DNA of 38,503 bases from a bacterium BMS3Abin15 (GCA_002923195.1 BDTH01000029.1:1-38503), one strand, 5' to 3'. Positions 8,372-15,263 are shown, numbered from the stretch's first letter. Translations and numbers: made by a program. Notes: a model not told the origin generated them from the sequence alone.

Positions 8372-8538
8372 GGTCTGTGTGTGTCCTGAATTAAAAACGC
8401 GTTCCGATGAAGACGGTCCTTGCTATTTATCACACAAGTGTTTTTATTCACTTGCCACAAGCAGATTTGTTCTATTTGTAACGTAGGTATCTGCATTACT
8501 GCTATTCTATTTTATCACTAAAAAACGCAAAAATAAAG
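8372..8538. other. Short intergenic region upstream of the S51 peptidase gene
   Basis: Upstream (minus sense) of the peptidase start this stretch has TTACAAATAGAACAAA and short runs of inverted symmetry (AAACACTTGTG). I see no convincing promoter or gene. Confidence 0.3.
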
Positions 8539-8565
8539 AGGCGGCCGAGCTTCTCGGTCGCCTCT
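8539..8565 (-). terminator. Rho-independent terminator after the flavin oxidoreductase gene
   Basis: GAGGCGGCCGAG, CTT, CTCGGTCGCCTC forms a GC-rich 12-bp stem with one G-T pair. On the minus strand it is followed by TTTATTTTT, and it lies just after the oxidoreductase stop. Confidence 0.85.
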
Positions 8566-8571
8566 AATTTT

Positions 8572-9639
8572 CTACAAACTTTCTTCAGCTTCTTTTACCA
8601 GCTGATCCATTAAGCTCTTTACCGAAACGATTTCATTGCACCTGTAAGCATTTGATCCGGCAAAGACAAGTCCTTCGTCCAGATTTCCTTCTGCTGCGTT
8701 TGCCAACGCCTTGGCAATGCAAAATGGAGATGTTCTCGGATTGCAGGATTTTAAGCAGCGGAACTTACAGGTAAAGGGGATTTGCTTCCCCTCTAAAACC
8801 TCTTCAACGAATTTGTTCCTAATCGCTCTACCTGGCATACCAACCGGACTCTTTATGATTACGATGTCCTTCTTCTTCGCGTTCAGGTATGCCTGTTTGA
8901 ATTTTTCGTGAACGTCGCATTCATTAGTGCAAACGAAGCGAGTGCCCATTTGAACTCCTGAAGCGTCAAGCTTGAGAACGCGTGCTATGTCTTTTCCGTC
9001 AAAGATGCCTCCGGCAGCTATTACGGGAATCAGCTTATCAAAAGAGTTCGCTACCTCAATAACTTCCAGGAGTATTTTATCAAGCTCAGGCGCTGTTTCG
9101 TTCAAAGTATCTTCATAGGAAAATCCCACGTGTCCACCGGCCATTGAGCCCTCTACTACTACTGCGTCAGGCAATTTGTTGTGATGTCTTTTCCATTTTT
9201 TGCATATTATTGAAAAAGCTCTTGCTGAAGACACAATGGGAACCAGTTTTATATTCTTGCCGCCAATCAGCTTCGGAAGATCAGATGGAAGGCCCGCTCC
9301 CGAGATAATTAAATCAACTCCTTCTTCAACAGCGACCCTGACCAGGCTTTCATAATTTGAGAGAGCGATCATTATGTTCACGCCGATTATGCCCTTAGTT
9401 AATTCTCTTGCTTTTCGTATCTCCTCCCTGAAAGCGTCGTCGTTTACTTTTACAAATTCTTTTCCCGGCCTGTCCTCAAATTTTCCAAGACCTACGCCTG
9501 CGATTATTCCTATTCCTCCTTCATTAGCTACAGCAGATGCAAGCCCTGAGCGTGAAACCCTTATTCCCATCCCCCCCTGTATTATAGGAGGGTAGACTTC
9601 TAAGTCGCCAATTTTTAAAGTCGGCATTCTTTTGCTCAT
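8572..9639 (-). CDS. FMN-dependent nitronate monooxygenase/enoyl-ACP reductase (FabK)-like oxidoreductase
   Basis: TIM-barrel flavoprotein of about 355 residues. The N-terminus has IIQGGMGIRVS. The middle has IISGAGLPSDLP and the His-containing EGSMAGGHVGF. FMN-phosphate-binding segments are PVIAAGGIFDGKDIARVL and GVQMGTRF. Near the C-terminus four Cys cluster (CKFRCLKSCNPRTSPFC), which could bind a metal or cluster but have no assigned role. An ATG 33 nt upstream is in frame, but the start at 9639 has a strong AAAGGAGGG Shine-Dalgarno site, so I place the start there. Family members oxidise alkyl nitronates or reduce enoyl-ACP; sequence alone does not decide which. Confidence 0.85.
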   Translation of the reverse strand: MSKRMPTLKIGDLEVYPPIIQGGMGIRVSRSGLASAVANEGGIGIIAGVGLGKFEDRPGKEFVKVNDDAFREEIRKARELTKGIIGVNIMIALSNYESLVRVAVEEGVDLIISGAGLPSDLPKLIGGKNIKLVPIVSSARAFSIICKKWKRHHNKLPDAVVVEGSMAGGHVGFSYEDTLNETAPELDKILLEVIEVANSFDKLIPVIAAGGIFDGKDIARVLKLDASGVQMGTRFVCTNECDVHEKFKQAYLNAKKKDIVIIKSPVGMPGRAIRNKFVEEVLEGKQIPFTCKFRCLKSCNPRTSPFCIAKALANAAEGNLDEGLVFAGSNAYRCNEIVSVKSLMDQLVKEAEESL

Positions 9640-9701
9640 ATTCCCTCCTTTTTTAAAGAACTTGTATTTCACACTAGTCTACATCTAGTTATAATAGCTG
9701 T

Positions 9702-9752
9702 CAATAAGTGCCTATTCCCCCTAAACCTTCCACAATTTGTCGTGAATGGGGG
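9702..9752. repeat. Hairpin in the intergenic region before the inserted gene
   Basis: ATTCCCCC and GGGGGTTA enclose the smaller TTCCAC...GTGAA inverted repeat. It may be a terminator-like palindrome, but no gene reads into it on the plus strand. Confidence 0.4.
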
Positions 9753-9781
9753 TTATTTTACCAGAATATAACACATATATT

Positions 9782-9817
9782 TAAACAAACACACTCCAGA
9801 AAAATATTATTATCATT
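9782..9817 (-). pseudogene. Duplicated remnant of the 3' end of the DUF456 gene
   Basis: This 36-nt stretch matches 10808-10843, the last codons of the DUF456 gene, at 34 of 36 positions. On the minus strand it still reads MIIIFFWSVFV-stop; the differences I see are synonymous or in the stop codon (TAA instead of TAG). It therefore looks like a displaced gene end rather than a chance repeat. Confidence 0.75.
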
Positions 9818-9822
9818 TTACA

Positions 9823-9851
9823 TTGACTTTTGTGTGTTGGTCTGTTATGCA
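9823..9851 (+). promoter_or_regulatory. Promoter of the hypothetical gene at 9924
   Basis: TTGACT (9823-9828) and TATGCA (9846-9851) are separated by 17 bp, close to the sigma-70 consensus. The start codon follows about 70 nt later. Confidence 0.7.
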
Positions 9852-9923
9852 ATAGTCACGGCGTTTTTAACGTCAAATTTTTCCTGAGAGGGAATAAAAA
9901 CTCTGAGAGGAGGTCTTTGAAAA

Positions 9924-10733
9924 ATGAAAATGGAAGATAAGAACATTAACGAAGCATTGGAACTGTTGTTTAAGCTGGGCAACAGGGACTTTAAGCTTCA
10001 AGTTATACGCAGTTTATCGGATGGCGATATTGATACCATTCGTAAAACATGCATGAGACATAACGACTTTCACCACATAGCAATAGCCATAGAGGCTACA
10101 TGCATGTCTGACATGAACAACATTACTGATTGGATGTATCCGACCTTTGTTGCCTACCCCCTTGAAATTCTTTTTAGGGAAGTGGAAAGCATGAAAATGC
10201 ATGGCTTACACAGCTACTCCCCAGACAATCTTATAATAGATTGTGCCCCCTATTACGTCCTCGGTCTTATTCTCGGCTTCCTGAATTTCAGTAACCGGTT
10301 TGACGAGAAATGCCAGACGATCGAATTCGCGAAAGAGACAGCCATTGCAGAGCATTATATTGGCAAGTTTCTTGATTTTTTCATGTTTAAGAGTCCCTTA
10401 ACAGACGCCGTAGATGAGCTGTTAAAAAGATCCAATTTGCGGAAAAGATATGAAGGAGCTTTATCCAACACAGTTAAGAAATTCATGCGAAATAATAAGG
10501 CCAGGGCGCATGTCGGTGTTAGAAAAGCGACCGTTCAACTATTGATTAAAAGGGCATCGGACCATTTTGAAAAAAATAATACCTCTAAATCCTTAAACGA
10601 ACAATCGTCCAAAATAGGAGAAATGCTATTAGATCAAATATGCTTTGCCTTCTTCGGAAGAATGAGCACTTACGGAAGAGTTCTTGCCTTAGAAACTTGC
10701 ATCAAAGAACTTACTACTGTAAAAAAGACATAG
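9924..10733 (+). CDS. Hypothetical protein in a segment flanked by duplicated gene ends
   Basis: The 269-residue product is predicted soluble and mainly helical, with scattered Cys and His and no signal peptide. I recognise no family. It has its own promoter, a strong AGGAGG ribosome site about 14 nt before the ATG and its own terminator, so it is a self-contained unit opposite in direction to both neighbours. It is bracketed by two copies of the 3' end of the DUF456 gene (9782-9817 and 10808-10843), which suggests it arrived by integration or recombination at that gene end. The helical repeats near residues 10-110 could suggest a binding protein, but that is speculation. Confidence 0.8.
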   Translation: MKMEDKNINEALELLFKLGNRDFKLQVIRSLSDGDIDTIRKTCMRHNDFHHIAIAIEATCMSDMNNITDWMYPTFVAYPLEILFREVESMKMHGLHSYSPDNLIIDCAPYYVLGLILGFLNFSNRFDEKCQTIEFAKETAIAEHYIGKFLDFFMFKSPLTDAVDELLKRSNLRKRYEGALSNTVKKFMRNNKARAHVGVRKATVQLLIKRASDHFEKNNTSKSLNEQSSKIGEMLLDQICFAFFGRMSTYGRVLALETCIKELTTVKKT

Positions 10734-10757
10734 TGCTTCACCTATTAAAACAAAACA

Positions 10758-10798
10758 AGAGCAGTTCCGCAAAAATGGAACTGCTCTTTTCTTTTTTT
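10758..10798 (+). terminator. Rho-independent terminator after the hypothetical gene
   Basis: AGAGCAGTTCC and GGAACTGCTCT form a perfect 11-bp stem with an 8-nt loop, followed by TTTTCTTTTTTT. Confidence 0.95.
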
Positions 10799-10806
10799 AA
10801 ATCAAA

Positions 10807-11394
10807 CTAAACAAACACGCTCCAGAAAAAGATTATTATCATTGCAATGCCGAATATTACTTTGGCGGCGGTGCCGCCTAGAAATCCCAGCACGCTTCCC
10901 ACCCCTACTTTCAACGAATGATTAACGCTCTTACTGGCGAACAGCATTTCAAAAATAACAGCGCCTAAGAAAATCCCAATCACCAGCCCGATAATATTTC
11001 CCAAAATCATGCCAACAATTCCTAGAATTATAGATCCCCATACCCCATATTTAGTCGACCCCATTTTCTTAGCCCCATAAGCCCCGGCTAGATAATCAAA
11101 CACTTGGGCTAAAACAGCAATCACTCCCAAAATAATTAAGGCGATAATTCCCACTTTGGCAAAGCCGGTAAAAAATGAATATATAAAAATACCAACGAAT
11201 ATTATTGGCGTTCCCGGCAAAGCAGGAATAATTGTTCCCGCCAGCCCGATCAAAATTATAAGTATTGTAATAATCCAGAGTATAACTGCTTCCATTCCCC
11301 AATTAAACCATAAAGTAAGAAAAAATAAAACAATCAGTGCTGCAAATCCCACCATAAACAAAACACATTCGCACATTCGTACGAATAAGACCAT
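10807..11394 (-). CDS. DUF456-family integral membrane protein
   Basis: The frame gives up to 195 residues, but the conserved family start is MEAVILWIITILIILIGLAG, Met at residue 34 (position 11295). The upstream part may be untranslated, since the first Met codon (11394) lies within a 21-bp direct repeat. Conserved features are LAGTIIPALPGTPIIF, then a Gly-rich membrane region (DYLAGAYGAKKMGSTKYG) and GIFLGAVIFEML. About four to five membrane segments are expected. DUF456 function is not known. It lies directly downstream of an ArsR-type regulator gene, which may control it. Its last 36 nt are duplicated about 1 kb away. Confidence 0.85.
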   Translation of the reverse strand: MVLFVRMCECVLFMVGFAALIVLFFLTLWFNWGMEAVILWIITILIILIGLAGTIIPALPGTPIIFVGIFIYSFFTGFAKVGIIALIILGVIAVLAQVFDYLAGAYGAKKMGSTKYGVWGSIILGIVGMILGNIIGLVIGIFLGAVIFEMLFASKSVNHSLKVGVGSVLGFLGGTAAKVIFGIAMIIIFFWSVFV

Positions 11395-11395
11395 G
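11375..11395. repeat. 21-bp direct repeat, copy 1 (TTCGTACGAA palindrome)
   Basis: Identical to 11741-11761. The core TTCGTACGAA is a perfect 10-bp palindrome. This copy sits at the apparent 5' end of the DUF456 frame, immediately after the regulator gene. Confidence 0.85.
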
Positions 11396-11411
11396 CTGAT
11401 TTAAGGGATGG

Positions 11412-11672
11412 TTATAATAAAGCAATTATGCTTTTGGCAGCTACCGCCTGCTTACCAGAAAGCTCATAAAACACCTGCGGCCCTTCCTGATTTTTCTCAA
11501 TAATATCAAACGCCGACAAAATCCCCAGATGCTTTGAGGTTGACCGGAAAGACAATTTAATTTCCCGCGCGATATCAGTTACAGTTGCTGTGCCTTTATG
11601 TTTTAGATACTTAAGAATCGCCAACCGCCGCCTATTGGCCAAAGCCTTTAAAATTTTTTCTAAATCTTTCAC
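11412..11672 (-). CDS. ArsR-family winged-helix transcriptional regulator
   Basis: This 86-residue DNA-binding protein has a GTG start (GTGAAAGATTTA). The winged-helix pattern is complete: LEKILKALANRRRLAILKYL, then the helix-turn-helix TVTDIAREIKLSFRSTSKHLGIL and a wing ending in VFYELSG. There is no Cys pair of the metal-sensing CVC type. A good -10 (TATAAT at 11731-11736, minus strand) is preceded by the palindrome TTCGTACGAA, and a second copy lies between this gene and the DUF456 gene. Autoregulation and control of DUF456 through this palindrome is a reasonable inference. Confidence 0.85.
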   Translation of the reverse strand: MKDLEKILKALANRRRLAILKYLKHKGTATVTDIAREIKLSFRSTSKHLGILSAFDIIEKNQEGPQVFYELSGKQAVAAKSIIALL

Positions 11673-11730
11673 TAATTTTGTTCAAAAAATATTAATTGTT
11701 TGACTTAATTATATTACACTAACCAACCCC

Positions 11731-11761
11731 ATTATACCATATTCGTACGAATAAGACCATG
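11731..11761 (-). promoter_or_regulatory. Promoter of the ArsR-type gene with candidate operator (21-bp repeat copy 2)
   Basis: A minus-strand TATAAT (11731-11736) is preceded by the 21-bp repeat at 11741-11761, so the palindrome TTCGTACGAA falls in the -35/-10 spacer. That is a usual position for a repressor operator. The -35 (TGGTCT) is weak. Confidence 0.55.
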
Positions 11762-11788
11762 TGTTTGGAATAAAAATAAGAAAATAAA

Positions 11789-11816
11789 AAAGGGCTGGAG
11801 TTGTCCAGCCCTTTTG
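11789..11816 (-). terminator. Bidirectional terminator
   Basis: AAAAGGGCTGG and CCAGCCCTTTT form a perfect 11-bp stem with a 6-nt loop. The minus strand continues as a T-rich tract. It would end transcripts coming from rnc and the SD-rich region before the ArsR gene. Confidence 0.9.
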
Positions 11817-11836
11817 GAATTCTATGTAAATTTATT

Positions 11837-12300
11837 CCTCCTTGTATCGATACAAAGGGCAGTTAACCCTAAGGGACGTATTTGATTAAGCTTACGCCCT
11901 AGATAGTATTATTACATACTATCTTAGAAACAGGATCACCTCCTCTTCAACAGACGTACTTGAAGACATTTTTTATCAGGTAAAAAACATCGAGTGGTAT
12001 AGTCCCATTCCTCCTTTTAAAAAGAATTATAAATAATCACAGCCTTACGACGACTTACAGCAAGTGCATAACCACTTCGTCCATCTTTGCTTTGCCATAT
12101 AGGCTACGATAAACAGATACAATTTTCTTTTTCCTTTTCTGCCTCCGTTATGCCTATGTCTTGGATCTAAATATCCTTTCGTCCCTATGGCCCACTCACC
12201 TCCTTTTGTTTTCAAGTAACAAAAAATGCATTACCAAAATGCATTACTCAACATCCTTCATCTTGAAAATTAACTTTTTCATATTTGCATATTAGCACAG
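11837..12300 (-). other. Unexplained 0.46-kb stretch with four strong Shine-Dalgarno motifs and several hairpins
   Basis: No ORF of ordinary size is present. On the minus strand, AGGAGG-type motifs occur near 12198-12208, 12010-12017, 11936-11945 and 11837-11844. The third, AGGAGGTGATCC, is fully complementary to the 3' end of 16S rRNA. Inverted repeats include TTGTATCGATACAA (11843-11856) and GATAGTAT..ATACTATC (about 11913-11934). The motif AATGCATTAC is tandemly duplicated near 12226-12248. Possible explanations are several very short peptides, a structured RNA, or decayed coding DNA. A frame beginning at TTG in 12210-12220 would give about 50 residues (ending AKQRWTKWLCTCCKSS), but it is unproven. 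Confidence 0.35.
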
Positions 12301-12313
12301 AAAAACAAAAAGA

Positions 12314-13003
12314 TCAATCTTCCAGCCAACCCTTTGCTTCTAGTCCGTTTTTAGCCGCTTCTCTTTGGGCGTCCTGTTTTGAATTTCCCTCGCCCTCGGC
12401 TACTAACTTATTGTTTAGATATACGCCGACTGTGAAATGCTTGTCATGATCCAGTCCCCACTCCTTGGTTACTTTATAACTAGGAGTAACTTTCTCTTCC
12501 TCTTGCGCCATTTCCTGAAATTTACTTTTAGGATCCATATACGATTTGCTCTCTAAAACCTTATCTAAATTCACAACTATATTATCCATAATAAACTTTT
12601 TAGAAACTTCATAACCCTGATCTAAATAAATAGCTCCAATAACAGCTTCCAACGCATTAGCTAAAAGATAGTGCCGTGCCCTGCCCGTATCCTTGGCCTC
12701 TCCCTTACTCATTAACAAACATTCTTCCATTCCTAATTGCTTAGCCACGTCTGCCAGCATTTCACCATTAACCAACGCAGCCCTCCAACTGGTAAGGTCT
12801 CCTTCGGGATTGGGATAATTATTATACAAATGTTCGGTTACGACTAATTCCAAAACGGCATCGCCTAAAAACTCCAGGCGCTCATTATGGTCTAGTTTAT
12901 AACTGCGGTTTTCATTTAAATAAGAACGATGAGTAACCGCTTGCTTGAGAAGGTCCTTATTTTTAAATTTTACTCCGATTTTTTTAGTAAGACTACTTAG
13001 CAT
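12314..13003 (-). CDS. rnc: Ribonuclease III
   Basis: Double-strand-specific endoribonuclease that processes rRNA precursors and mRNA. The 229-residue protein has the signature NERLEFLGDAVLELVV at about residues 40-55, with the catalytic Glu and Asp residues. A second acidic pair occurs in NALEAVIGAIYLDQGY (about 112-127). A C-terminal dsRNA-binding domain begins near DPKSKFQEMAQE and ends AQREAAKNGLEAKGW. Length is typical. It lies in the same direction as rpmF and nusB, with about 95 nt separating it from nusB. That gap holds a repeat (13013-13070) of GAAGCACGAAACTCGAAAC type facing an imperfect inverse. Confidence 0.95.
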   Translation of the reverse strand: MLSSLTKKIGVKFKNKDLLKQAVTHRSYLNENRSYKLDHNERLEFLGDAVLELVVTEHLYNNYPNPEGDLTSWRAALVNGEMLADVAKQLGMEECLLMSKGEAKDTGRARHYLLANALEAVIGAIYLDQGYEVSKKFIMDNIVVNLDKVLESKSYMDPKSKFQEMAQEEEKVTPSYKVTKEWGLDHDKHFTVGVYLNNKLVAEGEGNSKQDAQREAAKNGLEAKGWLED

Positions 13004-13012
13004 AAACTAGTA

Positions 13013-13070
13013 ATCCGAAGCACGAAACTCGAAACAAAAAGTTAAAATTTGTTTAGGATTTCGTATTTGG
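13013..13070. repeat. Imperfect inverted repeat between nusB and rnc
   Basis: TCCGAAGCACGAAACTCGAAAC faces GTTTAGGATTTCGTATTTGG. The same type of sequence (ATTTCGGATTTCCG, 14501-14514) is read in frame inside rnhB. Confidence 0.4.
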
Positions 13071-13097
13071 GATCGTAAGAGATATTACTTTCTTAAA

Positions 13098-13640
13098 TTA
13101 TTTTTTTGGTTTACTTGCCTCATTATCGTCAGATGGCCTTGTGGAATCTTTCTTTTTGCTTGCCCCATTGTTATTATCAGATAGCCTCGCGGGGTTTTTA
13201 CTCACATCGTCCTTCATTGGCTCTCCCATTTCCCGATAGATAGTTCCTAACACTCCATTAACAAATCGAGCTGAACTATCCCCTCCGAAAGTTTTAGCCA
13301 ATTCAATAGATTCATTAATCGCCACTTTGGGAGGAACCTCTTCGTAATTTCCATGTATCAATTCATAAATTCCCAAACGCAGAATATTCCTATCTACCGC
13401 AGTAACCTGATCAAGAGGCCACTCTGGAGCGCACTTTTCTATCAATTCATCTATTTCTTTCCTATGTTTCAGTGTTCCTTCAACCAGGGATTTAACAAAA
13501 TCGTTTTCTTCTATTCCAGGGGCAAACTCTTTAATATTATGCTTAACAATTTCAGCAGCTTTATCATCACGGCAGCCTTGAAAGTCCCACTCAAAAAGCG
13601 ATTGCATTGCTACGGAACGTTGTAAGTGCCTGTTTGCCAT
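13098..13640 (-). CDS. nusB: Transcription antitermination factor NusB, with duplicated C-terminal tail
   Basis: NusB joins NusE/S10 and NusA in the rRNA antitermination complex. The core matches: [14 protein letters not shown], then [29 protein letters not shown] and [30 protein letters not shown]. The family ends near residue 145. Here a tail of about 35 residues follows, containing two similar units, [13 protein letters not shown] and [14 protein letters not shown] palindrome (CCCCATTG...CGCGGGG, about 13163-13195 on the plus strand) covers the first. The tail therefore looks like a gene-end duplication tied to a palindromic repeat. The gene follows rpmF by 2 nt. Confidence 0.95.
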   Translation of the reverse strand: MANRHLQRSVAMQSLFEWDFQGCRDDKAAEIVKHNIKEFAPGIEENDFVKSLVEGTLKHRKEIDELIEKCAPEWPLDQVTAVDRNILRLGIYELIHGNYEEVPPKVAINESIELAKTFGGDSSARFVNGVLGTIYREMGEPMKDDVSKNPARLSDNNNGASKKKDSTRPSDDNEASKPKK

Positions 13641-13642
13641 AC

Positions 13643-13849
13643 CTATTTTTGTTTTTTATCTTTTTTGATTTTTTTCATTGTATCAATAACTTCTCTGCCT
13701 TTATAGTATCCGCATTTTGGACAGGCTCTGTGTGGAAGTATTAAAGCTGAACACTTAGGACATTTTTGAAGTTTTTTGGCAGAAATTTTCTTTCCCTTTC
13801 CACTCCTGTTTGTTCTAGCCTTTGTTCTCCTTTGTTTTGGTACTGACAT
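13643..13849 (-). CDS. rpmF: 50S ribosomal protein L32
   Basis: This small large-subunit protein (68 residues) opens with [17 protein letters not shown], typical of L32. It has a zinc ribbon CPKC...CPKC at about residues 30-46 and a Lys-rich tail. It is the first gene of a tight rpmF-nusB-rnc cluster. A palindromic repeat of a widespread type lies directly upstream. Confidence 0.95.
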   Translation of the reverse strand: MSVPKQRRTKARTNRSGKGKKISAKKLQKCPKCSALILPHRACPKCGYYKGREVIDTMKKIKKDKKQK

Positions 13850-13854
13850 GACAT

Positions 13855-13930
13855 CGTAGATGTCATCCCGAGCTTGTCGAGGGATCCCGTTATAATATTA
13901 CGAGATTCTTCACTACGTTCAGAATGACAA
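13855..13930. repeat. Palindromic repeat (TGTCATCCCGAGC/GAATGACA family) upstream of rpmF
   Basis: It begins GATGTCATCCCGAGCTTGTCGAGGGA and ends TTCACTACGTTCAGAATGACA. The outer ends TGTCAT/ATGACA and the inner arms CCCGAGC...CGAGGG are inverted. Similar CCGAGCT..GTCGAGG arms occur in frame in smc (4150-4216). Repeats of this shape are common in many bacterial phyla. Confidence 0.75.
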
Positions 13931-13984
13931 AATTAGTTATTTACTGCTTACAAATTTATCATCAAATTCCAGTTTTGGCAAGAC

Positions 13985-14641
13985 TTAGGATAAATTAAAG
14001 CTTCTTCGGTGTATCTCACAAGGACCATGGTTAGCTATCATTTCTTTGTGTAGCTTGGTGCCATATCCTTTATGTTTGGCAAAGTTGTACTCCGGATATT
14101 TTTCATGCATTTCCTTCATCATTCTGTCCCTGGTTACTTTGGCAATAATTGAAGCGGCCGAGATTGATTTCACGTATTTGTCCCCTCCTGTAATTGCCCT
14201 CTGTTCCATTGAGAAATTTGGAATCTTTTTATTGCCATCCAGTATAATAATTATCTTGTCATCTTTTCTGGTTCCAAACTCTTTATTCCTATTTCGGCGT
14301 AGATCAGCAAATGCCTTTTTCATTGCCAAGAAACTGGCCTCCAGAATATTTACCCTATCCACAGTTTCGTGATCGCATATGCCGACCCCCACGTGGAAAT
14401 TGTCCATAATAAAACCAAAAAGTTTCTCTCTTTGCTTTTCGCTGAGGGTTTTGGAATCTCTTACAAGATTTAATTCTTCTGTTCCAGCTTCGGGATTTAG
14501 AATTTCGGATTTCCGTACAGCTGCCGCGCAAGCCACTACTGGTCCAGCCAGCGGCCCCCTGCCAGCTTCATCAATGCCAATAATTAGCCCGTATCCGCCA
14601 CTGCGTAATTTGTTTTCTAAATCAAAGGTTGATTTTATCAT
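13985..14641 (-). CDS. rnhB: Ribonuclease HII
   Basis: RNase HII removes ribonucleotides from DNA and RNA-DNA hybrids. The catalytic DEAGRGPLAGPVVA motif (Asp-Glu) is at about residues 24-37. It is followed by RDSKTLSEKQREKLF, IILDGNKKIP and the later Asp region (SISAASIIAKVTRDRMM, then HKGYGTKLH). Between PVVA and RDSKT there is an insert (RKSEILNPEAGTEE) encoded by a repeat also seen near 13013. The active-site residues are unaffected. The gene is transcribed separately from rpmF; a repeat lies between them. Confidence 0.95.
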   Translation of the reverse strand: MIKSTFDLENKLRSGGYGLIIGIDEAGRGPLAGPVVACAAAVRKSEILNPEAGTEELNLVRDSKTLSEKQREKLFGFIMDNFHVGVGICDHETVDRVNILEASFLAMKKAFADLRRNRNKEFGTRKDDKIIIILDGNKKIPNFSMEQRAITGGDKYVKSISAASIIAKVTRDRMMKEMHEKYPEYNFAKHKGYGTKLHKEMIANHGPCEIHRRSFNLS

Positions 14642-14701
14642 AAAATTGTGATATGTTTATGCTTGTAGTTCCTTAAATCTATTTTATCACAGGAGGGTAA
14701 A

Positions 14702-14842
14702 TTGAAAAAAGCATTCAAGGTTGCAGCTATAAGTATAGCGATTATTATTATTCCCGGCTCAATTACCATTCCGGTGATGGCTGTTATGGGCTGGAAAATC
14801 ATTAGCAAGGTAAGGAGGAAAAAGCATGTTAGTGTCGCTTAA
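14702..14842 (+). CDS. Small membrane peptide A (46 residues)
   Basis: A TTG start is preceded by a strong AGGAGGG site five bases upstream. The product begins MKKAFKVAAISIAIIIIPGS and has a hydrophobic segment (about residues 7-32) then a basic end (RRKKHVSVA). The stop TAA 14840-14842 overlaps the next small ORF, whose AAGGAGG site lies within this gene. Two strong ribosome sites, tight coupling and a downstream terminator make a real two-gene unit likely. Function unknown; small membrane regulators, toxins or holin-like peptides are all possible. Confidence 0.6.
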   Translation: MKKAFKVAAISIAIIIIPGSITIPVMAVMGWKIISKVRRKKHVSVA

Positions 14843-14981
14843 TTATATCGGCGAGACCTTAGTTGTTACAATATGTGTAGCCATACTTGGTGTATTATTT
14901 GTCGCCTGCTTTTCGCTCATCTTGCCAGCAGCAGCGTGTAATGCATACGAAAGATTATTCGGAGCAAAAGCGAGCTGTTAA
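14826..14981 (+). CDS. Small membrane peptide B (51 residues)
   Basis: An ATG start 17 nt before the end of peptide A is preceded by AAGGAGG, indicating coupled translation. The product has one long hydrophobic stretch (about residues 11-37) and three Cys in or around it (C17, C28, C38), plus a final Cys51. A strong hairpin terminator begins right after the stop. No family recognised. It is predicted to lie in the membrane with its partner. Confidence 0.6.
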   Translation: MLVSLNYIGETLVVTICVAILGVLFVACFSLILPAAACNAYERLFGAKASC

Positions 14982-14982
14982 A

Positions 14983-15016
14983 GGGGATTTTATTAGAAGA
15001 TAAAGTCCCCTTTTTT
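14983..15016 (+). terminator. Rho-independent terminator of the small membrane peptide pair
   Basis: GGGGATTTTAT and ATAAAGTCCCC pair around a short loop and are followed by TTTTTT. Confidence 0.9.
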
Positions 15017-15039
15017 ATTTCGCCGAGGATATGCTATTA

Positions 15040-15186
15040 TATAATCGTAGTATTTATATATCCTATCTTGCAGAACCCAGGGAGCAATCCGGGCTATGGA
15101 GATGGAAATAAGAAAATGATTTTCCTTGAATTAAAATTTAAAAGTTTTTGTGATTAGACCTGCTATTTTTAGTTAGGTTTTTATTT
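15040..15186 (+). ncRNA. Candidate small RNA or dnaE leader
   Basis: A perfect TATAAT (15040-15045), with a poor -35, precedes a stretch without a gene. It contains AACCCAGGGAGCAATCCGGGC and ends with ACCT...AGGT followed by TTTTTATTTT (about 15158-15186). This could be a short transcript with a weak terminator or a leader region for dnaE. I cannot match it to a known RNA family. Confidence 0.3.
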
Positions 15187-15187
15187 T

Positions 15188-15241
15188 ATGAAATTTACTC
15201 ATCTACACCCCGTAAAAAATTCTCGCTGCGCCCGAATTTAA
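15188..15241 (+). pseudogene. Duplicated start of dnaE (short ORF MKFTHLH...)
   Basis: An ATG here reads MKFTHLH and then stops after 17 codons. The real DnaE begins MPKFTHLHVHSHYS 76 nt later. The two DNA stretches agree at about 15 of 18 positions (AAATTTACTCATCTACAC against AAGTTTACTCACCTACAT). A palindromic repeat begins exactly where the similarity ends. It could be a remnant of an earlier gene start or act as an upstream leader ORF. Confidence 0.55.
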
Positions 15242-15248
15242 CGGGGCA
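15207..15248. repeat. Palindromic repeat (CCCCGT...ACGGGGCAAG family) before dnaE
   Basis: CCCCGTAAAAAATTC and GAATTTAACGGGG are inverted around CTGCGCC. Relatives are at 26409, 28969, 33535 and, imperfectly, in nusB. The flank CAAG after GGGG is shared with other copies. Confidence 0.7.
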
Positions 15249-15263
15249 AGCGTTCATAATATT

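Noticed and set aside
10807-11394. DUF456 start at the first Met (11394)
   Set aside because: The extra residues are encoded by a 21-bp repeat and lack family similarity; Met at 11295 fits the conserved start better.
11934-11945. 16S rRNA 3' end fragment (GGATCACCTCCT)
   Set aside because: Only 12 nt match and nothing upstream resembles 16S rRNA; on the other strand it is simply a perfect Shine-Dalgarno sequence.
15050-15186. SRP RNA, tmRNA or a known riboswitch before dnaE
   Set aside because: Conserved cores of these RNAs (for example the SRP GGAA-capped helix) are not found; kept only as an unassigned candidate.
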